This document shows positions 43,251 to 52,476 of a DNA stretch of 64,000 bases, piece after piece (within the stretch, counting starts at the first letter, position 1; each line of letters opens with the position of its first letter). The stretch covers positions 1 through 64,000 of the forward strand of contig JAPKMW010000067.1 in NCBI GenBank assembly GCA_026645575.1, read 5' to 3'. This DNA comes from Caldilineaceae bacterium (lineage in GTDB: Bacteria > Chloroflexota > Anaerolineae > Caldilineales > Caldilineaceae). The notes beneath the pieces are model-generated. The model ran no database searches. It worked only from the letters and a program-made list of their open reading frames with translations, and was not told where the DNA came from. The position numbers and the translations under genes are program-made.

Positions 43251-44630
43251 ATGAAGCTCAATTCGGTGAGTCGCCGCGATTTTCTCAAGTGGAGCGCGAT
43301 GACCGGCAGCGCGTTAGCATTGGCCGCTTGCGCCCCGCCGGCAGCCGCACCAGCCGGCGGCAGCGGTGAACAAACTGCCGGTAGCGGCGAAGCGGCGCCG
43401 GCGGCGGAAGGCGCTACGGTCAGTTACTGGGCGGGTTGGGGGCAGTTGGAACCGGCCATTGAGAGCATGAAGGCGACGGAAGAATGGCAGAGCCACATGG
43501 CCGGCATCACGCTGGAATATCGCGGTTCGGTCAACAGTGAAGCGATCCTCACTGCGGTGGCCGGCGGCACCCCGCCTGATTGTCACTCCAATCATGACTA
43601 CCCCAACCTCTACACCCGTGGCGCTGTTTTGCCAGTGCAAGATATGGTTGAGGCAAGCGATATTGTCAAGAAAGAAGTGATGTTGGAATGGACCTGGGAC
43701 TATGCCTTCTTTGGCGGCGACATGATTGGCGTGCCTGGCATTGAAAGCTATGTGCAATGGGGCCTCAACATCAACAGTGACGGCGCGCAGAAGGCCGGGT
43801 TGGACATCAATGCCCTGCCGGTGACCTGGGAAGAGACGCTGGAATGGCACAAGGCGCTCACCTTGAAGGATGATGCCGGCAACCTCCTGCAATTGGGTCT
43901 CGATCCCCATGATGCGATGGGCGGCGATGTTGACTTCCAGACCTCCTCCTTTGGCATCAAGTGGTATGATGAAGCCACCAAGGAATTTGACCTGGACAAC
44001 GAACGCATGGTCGAAATCTTCCGTATCACCTCGGAATTTGCCCGTTTTGCCGGGCCGGAGCAACTGGCCGGTATGCGCCAGGTGCAGGGCAACGGCAACT
44101 GGGGCGCTGCCGTGGAAGCTGGGGTGCAGATGATGATTATCGAAGGCTACTGGCATCCTGGCGAAACCCAGATTGTCAAGCCGGAAATTGCCCAACACAA
44201 TCGCGCCAGTTGGGCGCCGGTCTCTGATGATCGCCGCAATGTTAAGATGCAAGCGGTCAACGCCCACTTTGTGCAAATCTTCAAAGAAGCCAAGAATCCC
44301 ACCGGCGCCTTTAAGTTGGGCGAATTCTTCAACACGGTGAAGGCTTGTGACATTATTTTCAAGGAAGTCGGCTGGATCCACCCGGTAAAAGAATTTATCC
44401 CCATGATCGATGCTAACGCCTTCCCCGGTCTCGATTTCTATGTAAAGTCCGAAGCGGAAGCCACCGAATGGCACCTGTTGCGCCGCTGCCCCATCCACTG
44501 GTTTGTGAAAGATCAATGGGATGCTCTGCGCGATCAGGTTGCCCGCGATCAGATCACACCAGAGGAAGCGGCGGCTGAATTAAGCAAGCGCGCGCTGGAA
44601 GAGTTCGATGCCCAGGGCTTGAATGCGTAG
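43251..44630 (+). CDS. Sugar ABC transporter substrate-binding lipoprotein, second system
   Basis: A 459-residue family 1 binding protein. Tat signal SRRDFLKWS (residues 7-15) and lipobox LALAAC. The mature protein has the expected two-lobe pattern with aromatic-rich ligand residues (DYAFFGGDMIGVPG, IEGYWHPGE). AAGGAGAA precedes the ATG. It precedes two permease genes (44780, 45709) after a large inverted repeat, which may attenuate permease expression relative to binding protein. Confidence 0.92.
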   Translation: MKLNSVSRRDFLKWSAMTGSALALAACAPPAAAPAGGSGEQTAGSGEAAPAAEGATVSYWAGWGQLEPAIESMKATEEWQSHMAGITLEYRGSVNSEAILTAVAGGTPPDCHSNHDYPNLYTRGAVLPVQDMVEASDIVKKEVMLEWTWDYAFFGGDMIGVPGIESYVQWGLNINSDGAQKAGLDINALPVTWEETLEWHKALTLKDDAGNLLQLGLDPHDAMGGDVDFQTSSFGIKWYDEATKEFDLDNERMVEIFRITSEFARFAGPEQLAGMRQVQGNGNWGAAVEAGVQMMIIEGYWHPGETQIVKPEIAQHNRASWAPVSDDRRNVKMQAVNAHFVQIFKEAKNPTGAFKLGEFFNTVKACDIIFKEVGWIHPVKEFIPMIDANAFPGLDFYVKSEAEATEWHLLRRCPIHWFVKDQWDALRDQVARDQITPEEAAAELSKRALEEFDAQGLNA

Positions 44631-44632
44631 AA

Positions 44633-44762
44633 TTTTAGCTTTTGGCTTTGCCCCTATACTTCTTTCTTTACCCGCTCCAGCCAGTCCGTGGTCGGCGACG
44701 ATACCGCCGGTCACGGACCGGCTGGAAGCGAAGTAAGTAACGGCAGGCCAAAAGCTGAAATT
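44633..44762. repeat. Compound inverted repeat, CCGGTCCGTG family, copy 2
   Basis: Outer arms AATTTTAGCTTTTGGC/GCCAAAAGCTGAAATT and inner arms CCAGCCAGTCCGTGGTCGGCG/CGCCGGTCACGGACCGGCTGG (shown in shortened pairs). It fills the whole gap between the binding protein and permease genes, within an operon. Confidence 0.85.
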
Positions 44763-44779
44763 GGTAGATGGAGGCAATA

Positions 44780-45712
44780 ATGGCGGTAGCAATGGCTCCC
44801 CGCAAAGGAGCGCAGCGACAGTTGATGACGAAACAAGAACGGCGCAACCAACTTCTGGGGCTGCTCTTTATTTCGCCCTGGTTGATTGGCTTTTTCACCC
44901 TGGCCTTAGTCCCCTTGATCATGTCGTTCTATTACGGGTTAACCCGCTACGACCTGATTGGCGACCCCAGATTTATCGGGTTGGAAAATTATGAACGGCT
45001 CTTTACTTCCGACCCCGATTTTTGGACAGTGATCTATAACACCTTTTACTATGTCCTCCTGGGCGTGCCTGTCGGCGCCTTTGTCGCCTTTTTGATTGCC
45101 AATCTGCTGAACACCAATATCAAAGGGCGGGCCATCTTTCGGTCGATTATCTATATTCCGGCGATTGTCCCTGCTGTTTGCACTGCTATGGTCTGGCTCT
45201 TTCTCTTAAATACCCAATTTGGCGCCATCAACGGCGTCCTCAAGGCGCTGGAATGGCCCACGGTCCCTTTTCTCTCCAGCACATCGCTCTCGAAGCCAAC
45301 CTTAGTGCTAATCTATATTTGGGCGCAGGGGTCAGCCGTGGTGATCTATCTGGCGGCCTTGCAAGATGTACCCCGGTCGCTCTACGAAGCGGCGACGGTC
45401 GATGGCGCCAATGCCTGGAACAAGTTCTGGAATGTGACCATCCCGCTTTGTACGCCAGTGATTCTCTTTAATACGGTGCTGGGCTTTATTGGCGCCTTCC
45501 AAGAATTTACCTTGCCCTGGCTGCTGACGGGTGGCGGGCCGGCCAAGTCAACCGAGTTGTTCGTCATGAATCTCTATCGCAATGCCTTTGTCCAGTTGAG
45601 TATGGGTAAAGCATCGGCCATGGCTTGGGTGTTGTTGGTGATTATTGTGGTCTTTACCGCGATCCTCTTCTCGACATCCGGTCGCTGGGTCTATTATGGA
45701 GGTGAAAAATGA
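44780..45712 (+). CDS. Sugar ABC transporter permease (MalF/UgpA-like), second system
   Basis: A permease with six helices (LLFISPWLIGFFTLALVPL is the first) and EAA loop (EAATVDGANAWNKFWNVTIP). Start chosen at ATG 44780 with GGAGG 5 nt upstream; an ATG at 44768 would add four residues. The stop overlaps the next start (ATGA). Confidence 0.92.
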   Translation: MAVAMAPRKGAQRQLMTKQERRNQLLGLLFISPWLIGFFTLALVPLIMSFYYGLTRYDLIGDPRFIGLENYERLFTSDPDFWTVIYNTFYYVLLGVPVGAFVAFLIANLLNTNIKGRAIFRSIIYIPAIVPAVCTAMVWLFLLNTQFGAINGVLKALEWPTVPFLSSTSLSKPTLVLIYIWAQGSAVVIYLAALQDVPRSLYEAATVDGANAWNKFWNVTIPLCTPVILFNTVLGFIGAFQEFTLPWLLTGGGPAKSTELFVMNLYRNAFVQLSMGKASAMAWVLLVIIVVFTAILFSTSGRWVYYGGEK

Positions 45713-46620
45713 CCACGGTCAGCCAAACGGCGCCTAATACGCGCATTGAGATCGGCCCAGCCCCCGTACTATCACGGCTGGAACGGGCAGCCGGCATTGC
45801 CAAATATGCCGTTTTGTTCTTTCTGGCCTTTACCTGGCTCTTTCCCCTCTACTGGATGGTCTCCACCGCTCTGAAAGATGATTCGCAAATCCGCACCGTG
45901 CCGCCTGTCTTAATTCCCTCACCCATGTACTGGGAAAATTTTGTCGGCGGTTGGATGCGTTACAATTTCAACCTGGCCGCTTTTAACTCGATCTTCCGCT
46001 ATGCCCTGCCGGTGGTCGTCTTTACGGTCATTGCGTCGCTGATCGTGGCCTATGGTTTTGCCAAAATTCGCTGGCGTGGGCGCGAATTCTTCTTTGGCAT
46101 CTGTATCGCCACCATGATGCTGCCCTGGCAAGTGACGATGGTGCCGCTCTTTATCATCTTTAAGAATTTGGGCTGGATCAATAGCTACCTACCGCTGGTG
46201 GTGCCGGCGCTCTTTGGCCATCCCTATTTCATCTTCCTGCTGCGCCAGTTCTTTCTCACCATTCCCGAAGAATTGTCGGAAGCGGCGCGGATTGAGGGGG
46301 CGAGTGAGTGGGGCATTCTGTGGCGCATTCTGTTGCCACTGACCAAACCCGCGATTGCGGTGGTGGTTCTCTTCCGCTTTCTATGGACTTGGAATGATTT
46401 CCTGGGACCGCTCATCTACCTGCGTGATGAAGCCATGTACCCGCTGGCCATGATGATCTACCGTTTACAGCAAACCGCTACCAGCATGGGCAACACGGCG
46501 ATGGCCTACCCCCATTTGATGGCCGTCAGTACGATTGTGGCGTTGCCGATTATTATCATCTTCATCTTCGCCCAACGCAGCTTTATTGAGGGCATTAGCA
46601 TGACGGGAATTAAAGGGTAA
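45709..46620 (+). CDS. Sugar ABC transporter permease (MalG/UgpE-like), second system
   Basis: A 303-residue permease with an EAA loop (EAARIEGASEWGILWRILLP) and the QRSFIEGISMTGIKG end typical of the MalG group. Translationally coupled to the preceding permease by ATGA. The operon has no ATPase gene, so a shared ATPase elsewhere is likely. Confidence 0.92.
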   Translation: MTTVSQTAPNTRIEIGPAPVLSRLERAAGIAKYAVLFFLAFTWLFPLYWMVSTALKDDSQIRTVPPVLIPSPMYWENFVGGWMRYNFNLAAFNSIFRYALPVVVFTVIASLIVAYGFAKIRWRGREFFFGICIATMMLPWQVTMVPLFIIFKNLGWINSYLPLVVPALFGHPYFIFLLRQFFLTIPEELSEAARIEGASEWGILWRILLPLTKPAIAVVVLFRFLWTWNDFLGPLIYLRDEAMYPLAMMIYRLQQTATSMGNTAMAYPHLMAVSTIVALPIIIIFIFAQRSFIEGISMTGIKG

Positions 46621-46624
46621 TAAC

Positions 46625-46681
46625 AATTAATGGAGAATGGACAATCATTAACCATTAATGATTGTCCATTCTCCATTAATT
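46625..46681. repeat. Perfect 26-bp hairpin, ATTAATGGAGAATGG
   Basis: Exact arms 46625-46650 and 46656-46681 with the loop ACCAT, between convergent genes. The stop codon and last two codons (NN) of the membrane protein on the minus strand lie inside the right arm. Single copy here. Confidence 0.92.
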
Positions 46682-47455
46682 ATTCACCCGCCACTTATTC
46701 ATCAAGAACACATGCCCCGCCGCCAGTAGACAGACCATCTCAATTGCATTCCACCAAAAGTGAACATCCAATCGAATAGCTGTTGTCAGGCCAGGGATAC
46801 TACGCACAAAGGCTAGCTGTTCAATGGAGCAGCGCGCCAGCCAACCATCGCGCCCGACAATGCCGGCCAGTCCTTGGGCGGTGACATTGTCCACGCCCAG
46901 TTCGCGCAGTTCGGCCAGCACCGCTAGATAGCGCACAAAAAGATAGGTGTGTTCAACGGCGTGGAGCAGTGTAACCGCCAGCAGCAGATAGCCCCAGAAG
47001 TTGCGCATCCCGCCGGCAACGAGTGCAATCACCACCAGCAGCACAAGCCAGTTCCAGATGAAATGTACCCATTCCGCATTAGCCGGTGAGAGCAGACCGT
47101 TCGCTTGACGCATGGGCAAGTAGAACAGGTGATATTGTACCCATTGCACGAGATGCTCAATGGTGTGTAAACCCTGCGTGGTTAACACAATACTCAAGAG
47201 CATAATGGTTGCGCCGTACCGTTGATAATCAACCCGCCACTTGAGAACGCCTACCGGCAACAGGACTGCCAGCGTCACAAAAGTTGACATCCATAATGGC
47301 GCGCCAAACCGCCAGGTTGCCCACCAGCCGGCAATGAGACCCACGATCAACGAAATGACAACGGCGCGGGTATACCGACCAGGGTTCAGTAACTGGAAAA
47401 GTGGAAACGAAAATGGGGGAAGAAGCAGGGTTGGTTGTGTTGCCAGTTGACTCAT
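46676..47455 (-). CDS. Multi-pass membrane protein with conserved-looking histidines
   Basis: A 259-residue membrane protein with about six helices. Histidine-rich helix motifs are prominent: GLHTIEHLVQWVQYHLF and LLHAVEHTYLFVRY (H-x2-E-H twice), then DVHFWWNAIEMV. Such H/E pairs could bind metal or heme, as in membrane oxidases or desaturases, but I recognise no family. It is coupled to the FG-GAP gene by an ATGA overlap. Confidence 0.75.
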   Translation of the reverse strand: MSQLATQPTLLLPPFSFPLFQLLNPGRYTRAVVISLIVGLIAGWWATWRFGAPLWMSTFVTLAVLLPVGVLKWRVDYQRYGATIMLLSIVLTTQGLHTIEHLVQWVQYHLFYLPMRQANGLLSPANAEWVHFIWNWLVLLVVIALVAGGMRNFWGYLLLAVTLLHAVEHTYLFVRYLAVLAELRELGVDNVTAQGLAGIVGRDGWLARCSIEQLAFVRSIPGLTTAIRLDVHFWWNAIEMVCLLAAGHVFLMNKWRVNN

Positions 47456-49116
47456 CGGGTGACCTCCACTAATTGTCCAGCCGGTGGCGTTTCTATTTGC
47501 GAACGGGCGCCATCGGGCCACAGAATCTCAATTGCTTCGAGTTTGGTAGCTTCGGGAAAGCCAAAATGCACCCGCACCGGGTCGCCAGCCAGATAACTGC
47601 TAATGACCCGCACCTCGCGTTGCATGGTTCCCATGCTGGTTTGTAAGCGCACTTGGGCGCCAATGCCAAACGGATTGGCGCTCTCTGGCCAGCGCACAGC
47701 CACTTGCAGACTGGCGCCGGTACAAAGCTGATTTTCAAAGAGTTGGGCAGACTGGCGCAAGTTATTGACGACAATATCCAGATCGCCGTCATTATCCAGA
47801 TCGGCCATACTCATGCCGCGACCACTGTACTTGGAACCAAGCTGCCAAGCAGGCATGGGCTGAAAGCTACCGTCGCCTTGATTGCGCAAGGCTTGATTCT
47901 CTTCCACCAATTCGCCATTGGGCAGATGTTTAAACAGATTCTGGGCAATCATCCCGTTGACCACATAGAGATCCTGGTAGCCATCCTGATCCAGATCGCC
48001 AAACTTGCTCGCCCAACTCCAACCGGTGGCATCCACCCCACGGGCATTGCCTTGCTCGCGCCAACTGTTTTTGTCCTCAGCGATCTGGAGCGTATTTGCC
48101 ATCACTTGCGGGTCGCCCCATTCATGCTGTTGATGGATTTCCAGATCGGCGATCACCGGCAGCCAGGCAGCCAGGGTCTCAGTGGATGTATCATACGGAT
48201 TCATGTCGGTGGTGTAGAAAGCCCAAGTGCCATCATTGGCGATGTCGGCCCAATCAATGCTCATGGTACTATAAGATGTCTGGGCAAAAGGCTTGGCGGG
48301 GTGCCAATCGCCATCTTGACGCAACCAGATGCGGTCTTGCAAAGCAAAATCGTTGGCAACCCAGATATCGCGCTTTTGGTCGCCATTGAGATCGATCAGG
48401 GCAATACTCAACGCCTGTGTATTGGGCGCTAGTGGTTGGGCAAGAAACCCATCACCCTGCCGTTCGTAAAAGAAAAGACCGGCGCGGGCATCCGTTTCCG
48501 GTTTTTCGATACCTTGGTGCTTGAGTTCAATGTTATAGGAACCCGTGACCAGATCGAGCAAGCCGTCACCAGTCAGGTCGGCCCAGGCCATGGTATAGGC
48601 GTAACTATCAACACCGGGCAGCGGTGTCTCGACAAAGCGTGCACCGGCAGTCGGCCCCTGATTGCGCCAGTAGGAGAGGCTCTTTAGCCCGCGATGGGTG
48701 AAGACCAGATCAAGCGCGCCGTCAGCATCGACATCCACCGTTGCCACGCCACGAGTGAAGCGGGCGGGCAACGTTTCTTCCGTAAACTTGCGGTTGCCCT
48801 CATTCCAGAGAATCGCACTTTGGTCATCAATGCTGGCAAAGACCAGATCGAGGTTGCCATCGCCATCCAGGTCATTAATGGCGAGACCAGCGCCGTTGCT
48901 TTCGTAGGTGTTGATTTCCCGCAGCCGAGTACCAGTGGCAAAGGGTAACGTGTGGGTGATAAAATGACCGGCGCAGGCAGTTGATTGGTCAAAGGCGCGC
49001 TGAGTGACAGTGACGGGCAACAGGTCAGTGCCGGCTTGCACTGTCGGACGTGTTGTTGGTTGCACCCCACAAGCTGGGAGCAACAATAGGCAAAGCAAGA
49101 AAAAGTATCGGCTCAC
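47452..49116 (-). CDS. FG-GAP/VCBS repeat lipoprotein with ASPIC/UnbV-type end
   Basis: A 554-residue secreted lipoprotein (LLLPAC lipobox, C16). The body holds FG-GAP-type repeats with calcium-binding loops: DLDGDGNLDLVF, DVDADGALDLVF, DLTGDGLLDLV, DLNGDQKRDIWV, DLDQDGYQDLYV and DLDNDGDLDIVV, giving a beta-propeller. The C-terminal ~100 residues (QVRLQTSMGTMQREV, IEILWPDG) match the ASPIC/UnbV domain. The GTG start overlaps the Uma2 stop (GTGA). Role unknown; probably binds partners at the cell surface. Confidence 0.88.
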   Translation of the reverse strand: MSRYFFLLCLLLLPACGVQPTTRPTVQAGTDLLPVTVTQRAFDQSTACAGHFITHTLPFATGTRLREINTYESNGAGLAINDLDGDGNLDLVFASIDDQSAILWNEGNRKFTEETLPARFTRGVATVDVDADGALDLVFTHRGLKSLSYWRNQGPTAGARFVETPLPGVDSYAYTMAWADLTGDGLLDLVTGSYNIELKHQGIEKPETDARAGLFFYERQGDGFLAQPLAPNTQALSIALIDLNGDQKRDIWVANDFALQDRIWLRQDGDWHPAKPFAQTSYSTMSIDWADIANDGTWAFYTTDMNPYDTSTETLAAWLPVIADLEIHQQHEWGDPQVMANTLQIAEDKNSWREQGNARGVDATGWSWASKFGDLDQDGYQDLYVVNGMIAQNLFKHLPNGELVEENQALRNQGDGSFQPMPAWQLGSKYSGRGMSMADLDNDGDLDIVVNNLRQSAQLFENQLCTGASLQVAVRWPESANPFGIGAQVRLQTSMGTMQREVRVISSYLAGDPVRVHFGFPEATKLEAIEILWPDGARSQIETPPAGQLVEVTR

Positions 49117-49973
49117 CCTTGACTCGCATACAAAGAACGAAGCCGAGCAATTTCTGCTTCGGCTGCATCAGCCCGTTGGCGTTCTGCCATTAGCACTCCA
49201 TTGGTGGCAGCCAACGCCTCAGTCGTTTCTTGGAGCGCATCGCTGACATCTTCATAGTTCAGCAGGCGTTTGCCAGTGGTGGCATCAACCAAGAATAAAT
49301 TTCGCTTCTTTTGATCTAATTCAAACCAAACATTTGTTGTTCGACTCAGAAGACGCCCTTGCGGATCAGGCCGTATAAGGCGATAGCGACCATTAACCAA
49401 ACGGTAGCCAGTTAATTCGATTTCGCTCTCATCTTCTGCGAAGTTGGCATCAATGATGATATATTCTTCAATGCCGACGCGTTCATAAATATCAACTTTG
49501 GTTGTATCATCGCCTGGATAGTGGGGCGACACTACTTCGACAACCAGACAAGGCCGTGTACCTTCTTCCTGCACATCAAAACTGGGCCGATGTTTCTTTT
49601 TATCCGTAATATTTGGCACAACCGCTAAATCGGGCGCCGGTTCTTTTTCTTTAGAAATTCCCCAGAGCATTTTTAAGTCGCTAAAAACGCCAACCGTTGG
49701 ATCATGACGATAATGAGCAGAAAAGCGATTGAACAGGGAAACGACAAACTGGAAATGTTGATCAGATTGAACCAAGTGATCACCTACCTGGGGATCGAGA
49801 AAGTCGGCTTGGGTTAAGGGAAGGTAAACATACTTTGTGCTGCCATCGGATTGCACCTCGGCAACTGTACGATAGCCATAAGGAAAGCGATCTACATACG
49901 GCTTTTCCACCCCATTGGCATGATGACCATTGAGAAAGGTCGCTGGTTTGGTCTGTTCAAGAAGCGTTGTCAT
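49113..49973 (-). CDS. Uma2 family protein with C-terminal coiled coil
   Basis: A 286-residue Uma2/DUF820 protein. APDLAVVPN carries the PD pair, LVVEVVSPHYPGDDTTKVDIY the E and K, and VGIEEYIIID follows: the nuclease-like core is complete. After it come a strand-rich linker and a ~45-residue coiled coil (LQETTEALAATNGVLMAERQ onwards), common in Chloroflexota and cyanobacterial Uma2 proteins. ATG 49973 has GGAG 6 nt upstream. First gene of a coupled three-gene operon. Confidence 0.87.
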   Translation of the reverse strand: MTTLLEQTKPATFLNGHHANGVEKPYVDRFPYGYRTVAEVQSDGSTKYVYLPLTQADFLDPQVGDHLVQSDQHFQFVVSLFNRFSAHYRHDPTVGVFSDLKMLWGISKEKEPAPDLAVVPNITDKKKHRPSFDVQEEGTRPCLVVEVVSPHYPGDDTTKVDIYERVGIEEYIIIDANFAEDESEIELTGYRLVNGRYRLIRPDPQGRLLSRTTNVWFELDQKKRNLFLVDATTGKRLLNYEDVSDALQETTEALAATNGVLMAERQRADAAEAEIARLRSLYASQG

Positions 49974-50077
49974 AGGCATCTCCATGCAATCGTCGCCTAG
50001 CAGCACTTTACAGAGTCGTGCTGTCTCCTGTATCATAACGTGAGCAGACAATTTTGTCAATGGCAACCTGATTTTTG

Positions 50078-50160
50078 TAACTACTGAGCCTGCTCCTAGC
50101 CGGTCCGTGACCGGCGTCCTATTCGCCGGTCACGGACCGGCTAGGAGCTTAGGAGTTACT
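50078..50160. repeat. Inverted repeat, CCGGTCCGTG family, copy 3
   Basis: Exact 25-nt core arms at 50093-50117 and 50125-50149, extended by GTAACTACTGAG and TAGGAGTTAC. Lies between the divergent Uma2 and proB genes, in the promoter region. Confidence 0.9.
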
Positions 50161-50189
50161 GATTTTCTACGCTAGAACCGGTCAACCTT

Positions 50190-51296
50190 ATGTACAAACG
50201 CATCGTCGTCAAACTTGGCACCAGCGTCTTAACCGGCGGCACCCGCAACCTCGATCACCCGCGCATGGTGGAGTTGGTGCGTCAGTGCGCCGAATTGTAT
50301 CACCAAGGCCATGAAATGGTCATTTGCACCTCCGGGGCAGTGGCCGTGGGGCGGGCGCGCTTGGGCTTTCCCGCCTTGCCGCCGACGATTGTCAGCAAAC
50401 AATTGCTGGCCGCCGTGGGACAGAGCCGCTTGATGCTTACTTGGGAGCGCTTTTTTGAGATTTACGGCATCCATGTCGGGCAGATTTTGTTGACGCGGGC
50501 CGATGTCGAAAATCGTCACCGCTTCTTGAATGCGCGCGATGCCTTTTCGGCGCTATTAGAACACCGGATTGTACCGATTGTCAACGAAAACGACGCTGTG
50601 GCCACCGAAGAGATCAAGGTTGGCGACAATGATAACCTGTCGGCGCTGGTGGCGACGTTGGTGAGCGCCGATCTGTTGCTTATCCTCACCGACCAACCGG
50701 GGCTGTTTACGGCTGATCCGCGCAAAGATCCCAACGCCCAGTTGATCCCAGAGGTGCATAAGATCGACGAAACGTTGCGCCATCTGGCCGGCGGCAGTGT
50801 TTCGGGTTTGGGCGTCGGCGGTATGTATACCAAGCTGCAAGCGGTTGACGTGGCCCGACGCGCTGGCGCCGATGTGGTGATCACCTCTGGTCAATTGCCG
50901 AATGTCATTTTGCGCGTGGCTGGTGGCGAAGCGTTAGGCACACGTTTTCCGGCGGAAGGTAGTCGGTTGGATGGTCGCCGTCAGTGGATTGGCGTCGGGC
51001 CGCGACCGGCGGGCAAGCTCTATATCGATGAAGGCGCTGTGCGCGCCATCGCTCAACAGGGCAAAAGTTTGTTACCCGCCGGCATCCGTCGCATCGAGGG
51101 TGATTTCCAGCGTGGCGATCCGGTTGCCATCCTCACGCTGGAAGGGCGCGAAGTGGCGCGCGGGTTGGCGGCCTATGGCAACCAGGATATGGCGAAGATT
51201 GCCGGCTGCAAATCAACCCAGATTATTGAACAACTCGGCTACGCCTATGGGGATGTGGCCGTTCATCGCAATGATATGATTTTGCTAGGGGATTAA
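50190..51296 (+). CDS. proB: Glutamate 5-kinase
   Basis: The first enzyme of proline synthesis: ATP + glutamate to glutamyl-5-phosphate. A 368-residue protein with an N-terminal amino-acid kinase domain ([62 protein letters not shown]) and a C-terminal PUA domain from ~285 ([13 protein letters not shown] to [10 protein letters not shown]). Full length for the PUA-bearing form. No proA is in the window. Confidence 0.95.
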   Translation: MYKRIVVKLGTSVLTGGTRNLDHPRMVELVRQCAELYHQGHEMVICTSGAVAVGRARLGFPALPPTIVSKQLLAAVGQSRLMLTWERFFEIYGIHVGQILLTRADVENRHRFLNARDAFSALLEHRIVPIVNENDAVATEEIKVGDNDNLSALVATLVSADLLLILTDQPGLFTADPRKDPNAQLIPEVHKIDETLRHLAGGSVSGLGVGGMYTKLQAVDVARRAGADVVITSGQLPNVILRVAGGEALGTRFPAEGSRLDGRRQWIGVGPRPAGKLYIDEGAVRAIAQQGKSLLPAGIRRIEGDFQRGDPVAILTLEGREVARGLAAYGNQDMAKIAGCKSTQIIEQLGYAYGDVAVHRNDMILLGD

Positions 51297-51428
51297 ATTG
51301 ACAGCCTGATCCCTGCATGGTACAATCCGCTCTGCATCCTATGAAAAGCTTTTCACATTCTTTCCCGGCAACTAGGTAGCCATCCCGGTTGTCCGCTCTT
51401 TTCATAGCTTGACCAACGCATAAAACCA

Positions 51429-51442
51429 TGAAATCGTTTGCA
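51429..51442 (+). promoter_or_regulatory. LacI-family operator consensus upstream of lacI-type gene
   Basis: TGAAATCGTTTGCA matches TGnAAnCGnTTnCA, the half-palindromic operator pattern of LacI/CcpA-type regulators, at every fixed position. It lies 17 nt before the ATG of the LacI-family gene, so autoregulation is likely (inferred). Confidence 0.6.
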
Positions 51443-51459
51443 GATCGCTAAACTTAGCT

Positions 51460-52473
51460 ATGGTTGTCACGATCAAAGATGTTGCTAATCGCGCCGGATT
51501 ATCGCCGGCCACTGTTTCACGCGTCTTAAATAAGAGTGGCTATGTTAGCGAAGAGAATATCAGGCGCGTTCAGCAAGCCACGGCGGAGTTGGGCTATCAA
51601 CCGAATTGGATGGCGCGTGGCCTGCATGGCAAATCATCGAATCTGATCGGATTAATTGTGCCGGAGGTAATGAGCCTTTATGACAATTCGGTCATTCAGG
51701 TGATTGCCAGGGAGTTGCACCAACACGGCTACGGCCTGTTGCTTTGTCTCAATAACGAGGATAGCGAACTCGACCACAGTTATCTGCGCCATCTTCAGGA
51801 AAAGCAGGTCGCTGGGATCATTTACACCCACCCATTGCATGGCGACAACTCGGCCTTTGTGCGGCAGTTGGCAGAGCAGATCCCCGTGATCGAACTCAAC
51901 CGCCGCCGCGAGAAAGATGCGCTTGATGCCGTATTGGCCGATAACATTCAAGGGGCTTATCAGATCACCCAATATCTGCTTGGCCTGGGGCATCGCCGTA
52001 TCGCACTGATCATGGGGGAAAATAAGCTGACGACGGGGCAAAATCGGCTCAACGGCTATCGTCTGGCTTTGGGTGACGCTGGGGTTGCTGTCGATCCGAC
52101 CTTGATCCACATCGGCAGCTTTAGCCGTCAACATGGCGAAGCCGCAACGGCGGCCTTGCTTGAGGCTGTGGCGCCGCCGACGGCCATTTTGGCCGGCAGC
52201 AATCGAATTTTAATGGGCGTTTTGCAAGTGTTAACGGCGCGCAAAGTGGCAATCCCGGCGATGCTTTCGGTAGCGGCCTTTAATGATACCGAATGGCTGC
52301 AAATTTGGGATCCGCCGATCACGACAGTGGATATTGATGTGGAAGAGATGGCGCGGATGGCCGTTGAATTACTGCTACAACGGATCGCCGCGCCGAAAAA
52401 GAAGGTAAAACCACGTGAGTATCTGCTTGGCGCTTCGTTGTTGATCCGTTCTTCTTGTAAGGCTATTGAGTAA
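51460..52473 (+). CDS. LacI family transcription regulator
   Basis: A 337-residue regulator. N-terminal HTH (TIKDVANRAGLSPATVSRVL) and hinge, then a periplasmic-binding-protein-like effector domain (GLIVPEVMSLYDNSVIQVI, GHRRIALIMG, SVAAFNDTEW). Likely senses the sugar carried by the transporter encoded downstream. An operator-like site lies just upstream. It is 3 nt before the next gene. Confidence 0.92.
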   Translation: MVVTIKDVANRAGLSPATVSRVLNKSGYVSEENIRRVQQATAELGYQPNWMARGLHGKSSNLIGLIVPEVMSLYDNSVIQVIARELHQHGYGLLLCLNNEDSELDHSYLRHLQEKQVAGIIYTHPLHGDNSAFVRQLAEQIPVIELNRRREKDALDAVLADNIQGAYQITQYLLGLGHRRIALIMGENKLTTGQNRLNGYRLALGDAGVAVDPTLIHIGSFSRQHGEAATAALLEAVAPPTAILAGSNRILMGVLQVLTARKVAIPAMLSVAAFNDTEWLQIWDPPITTVDIDVEEMARMAVELLLQRIAAPKKKVKPREYLLGASLLIRSSCKAIE

Positions 52474-52476
52474 GGT

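Noticed and set aside
43314..44516. 400-codon minus-strand open frame
   Set aside because: Antisense to the second binding-protein gene; same reasoning.
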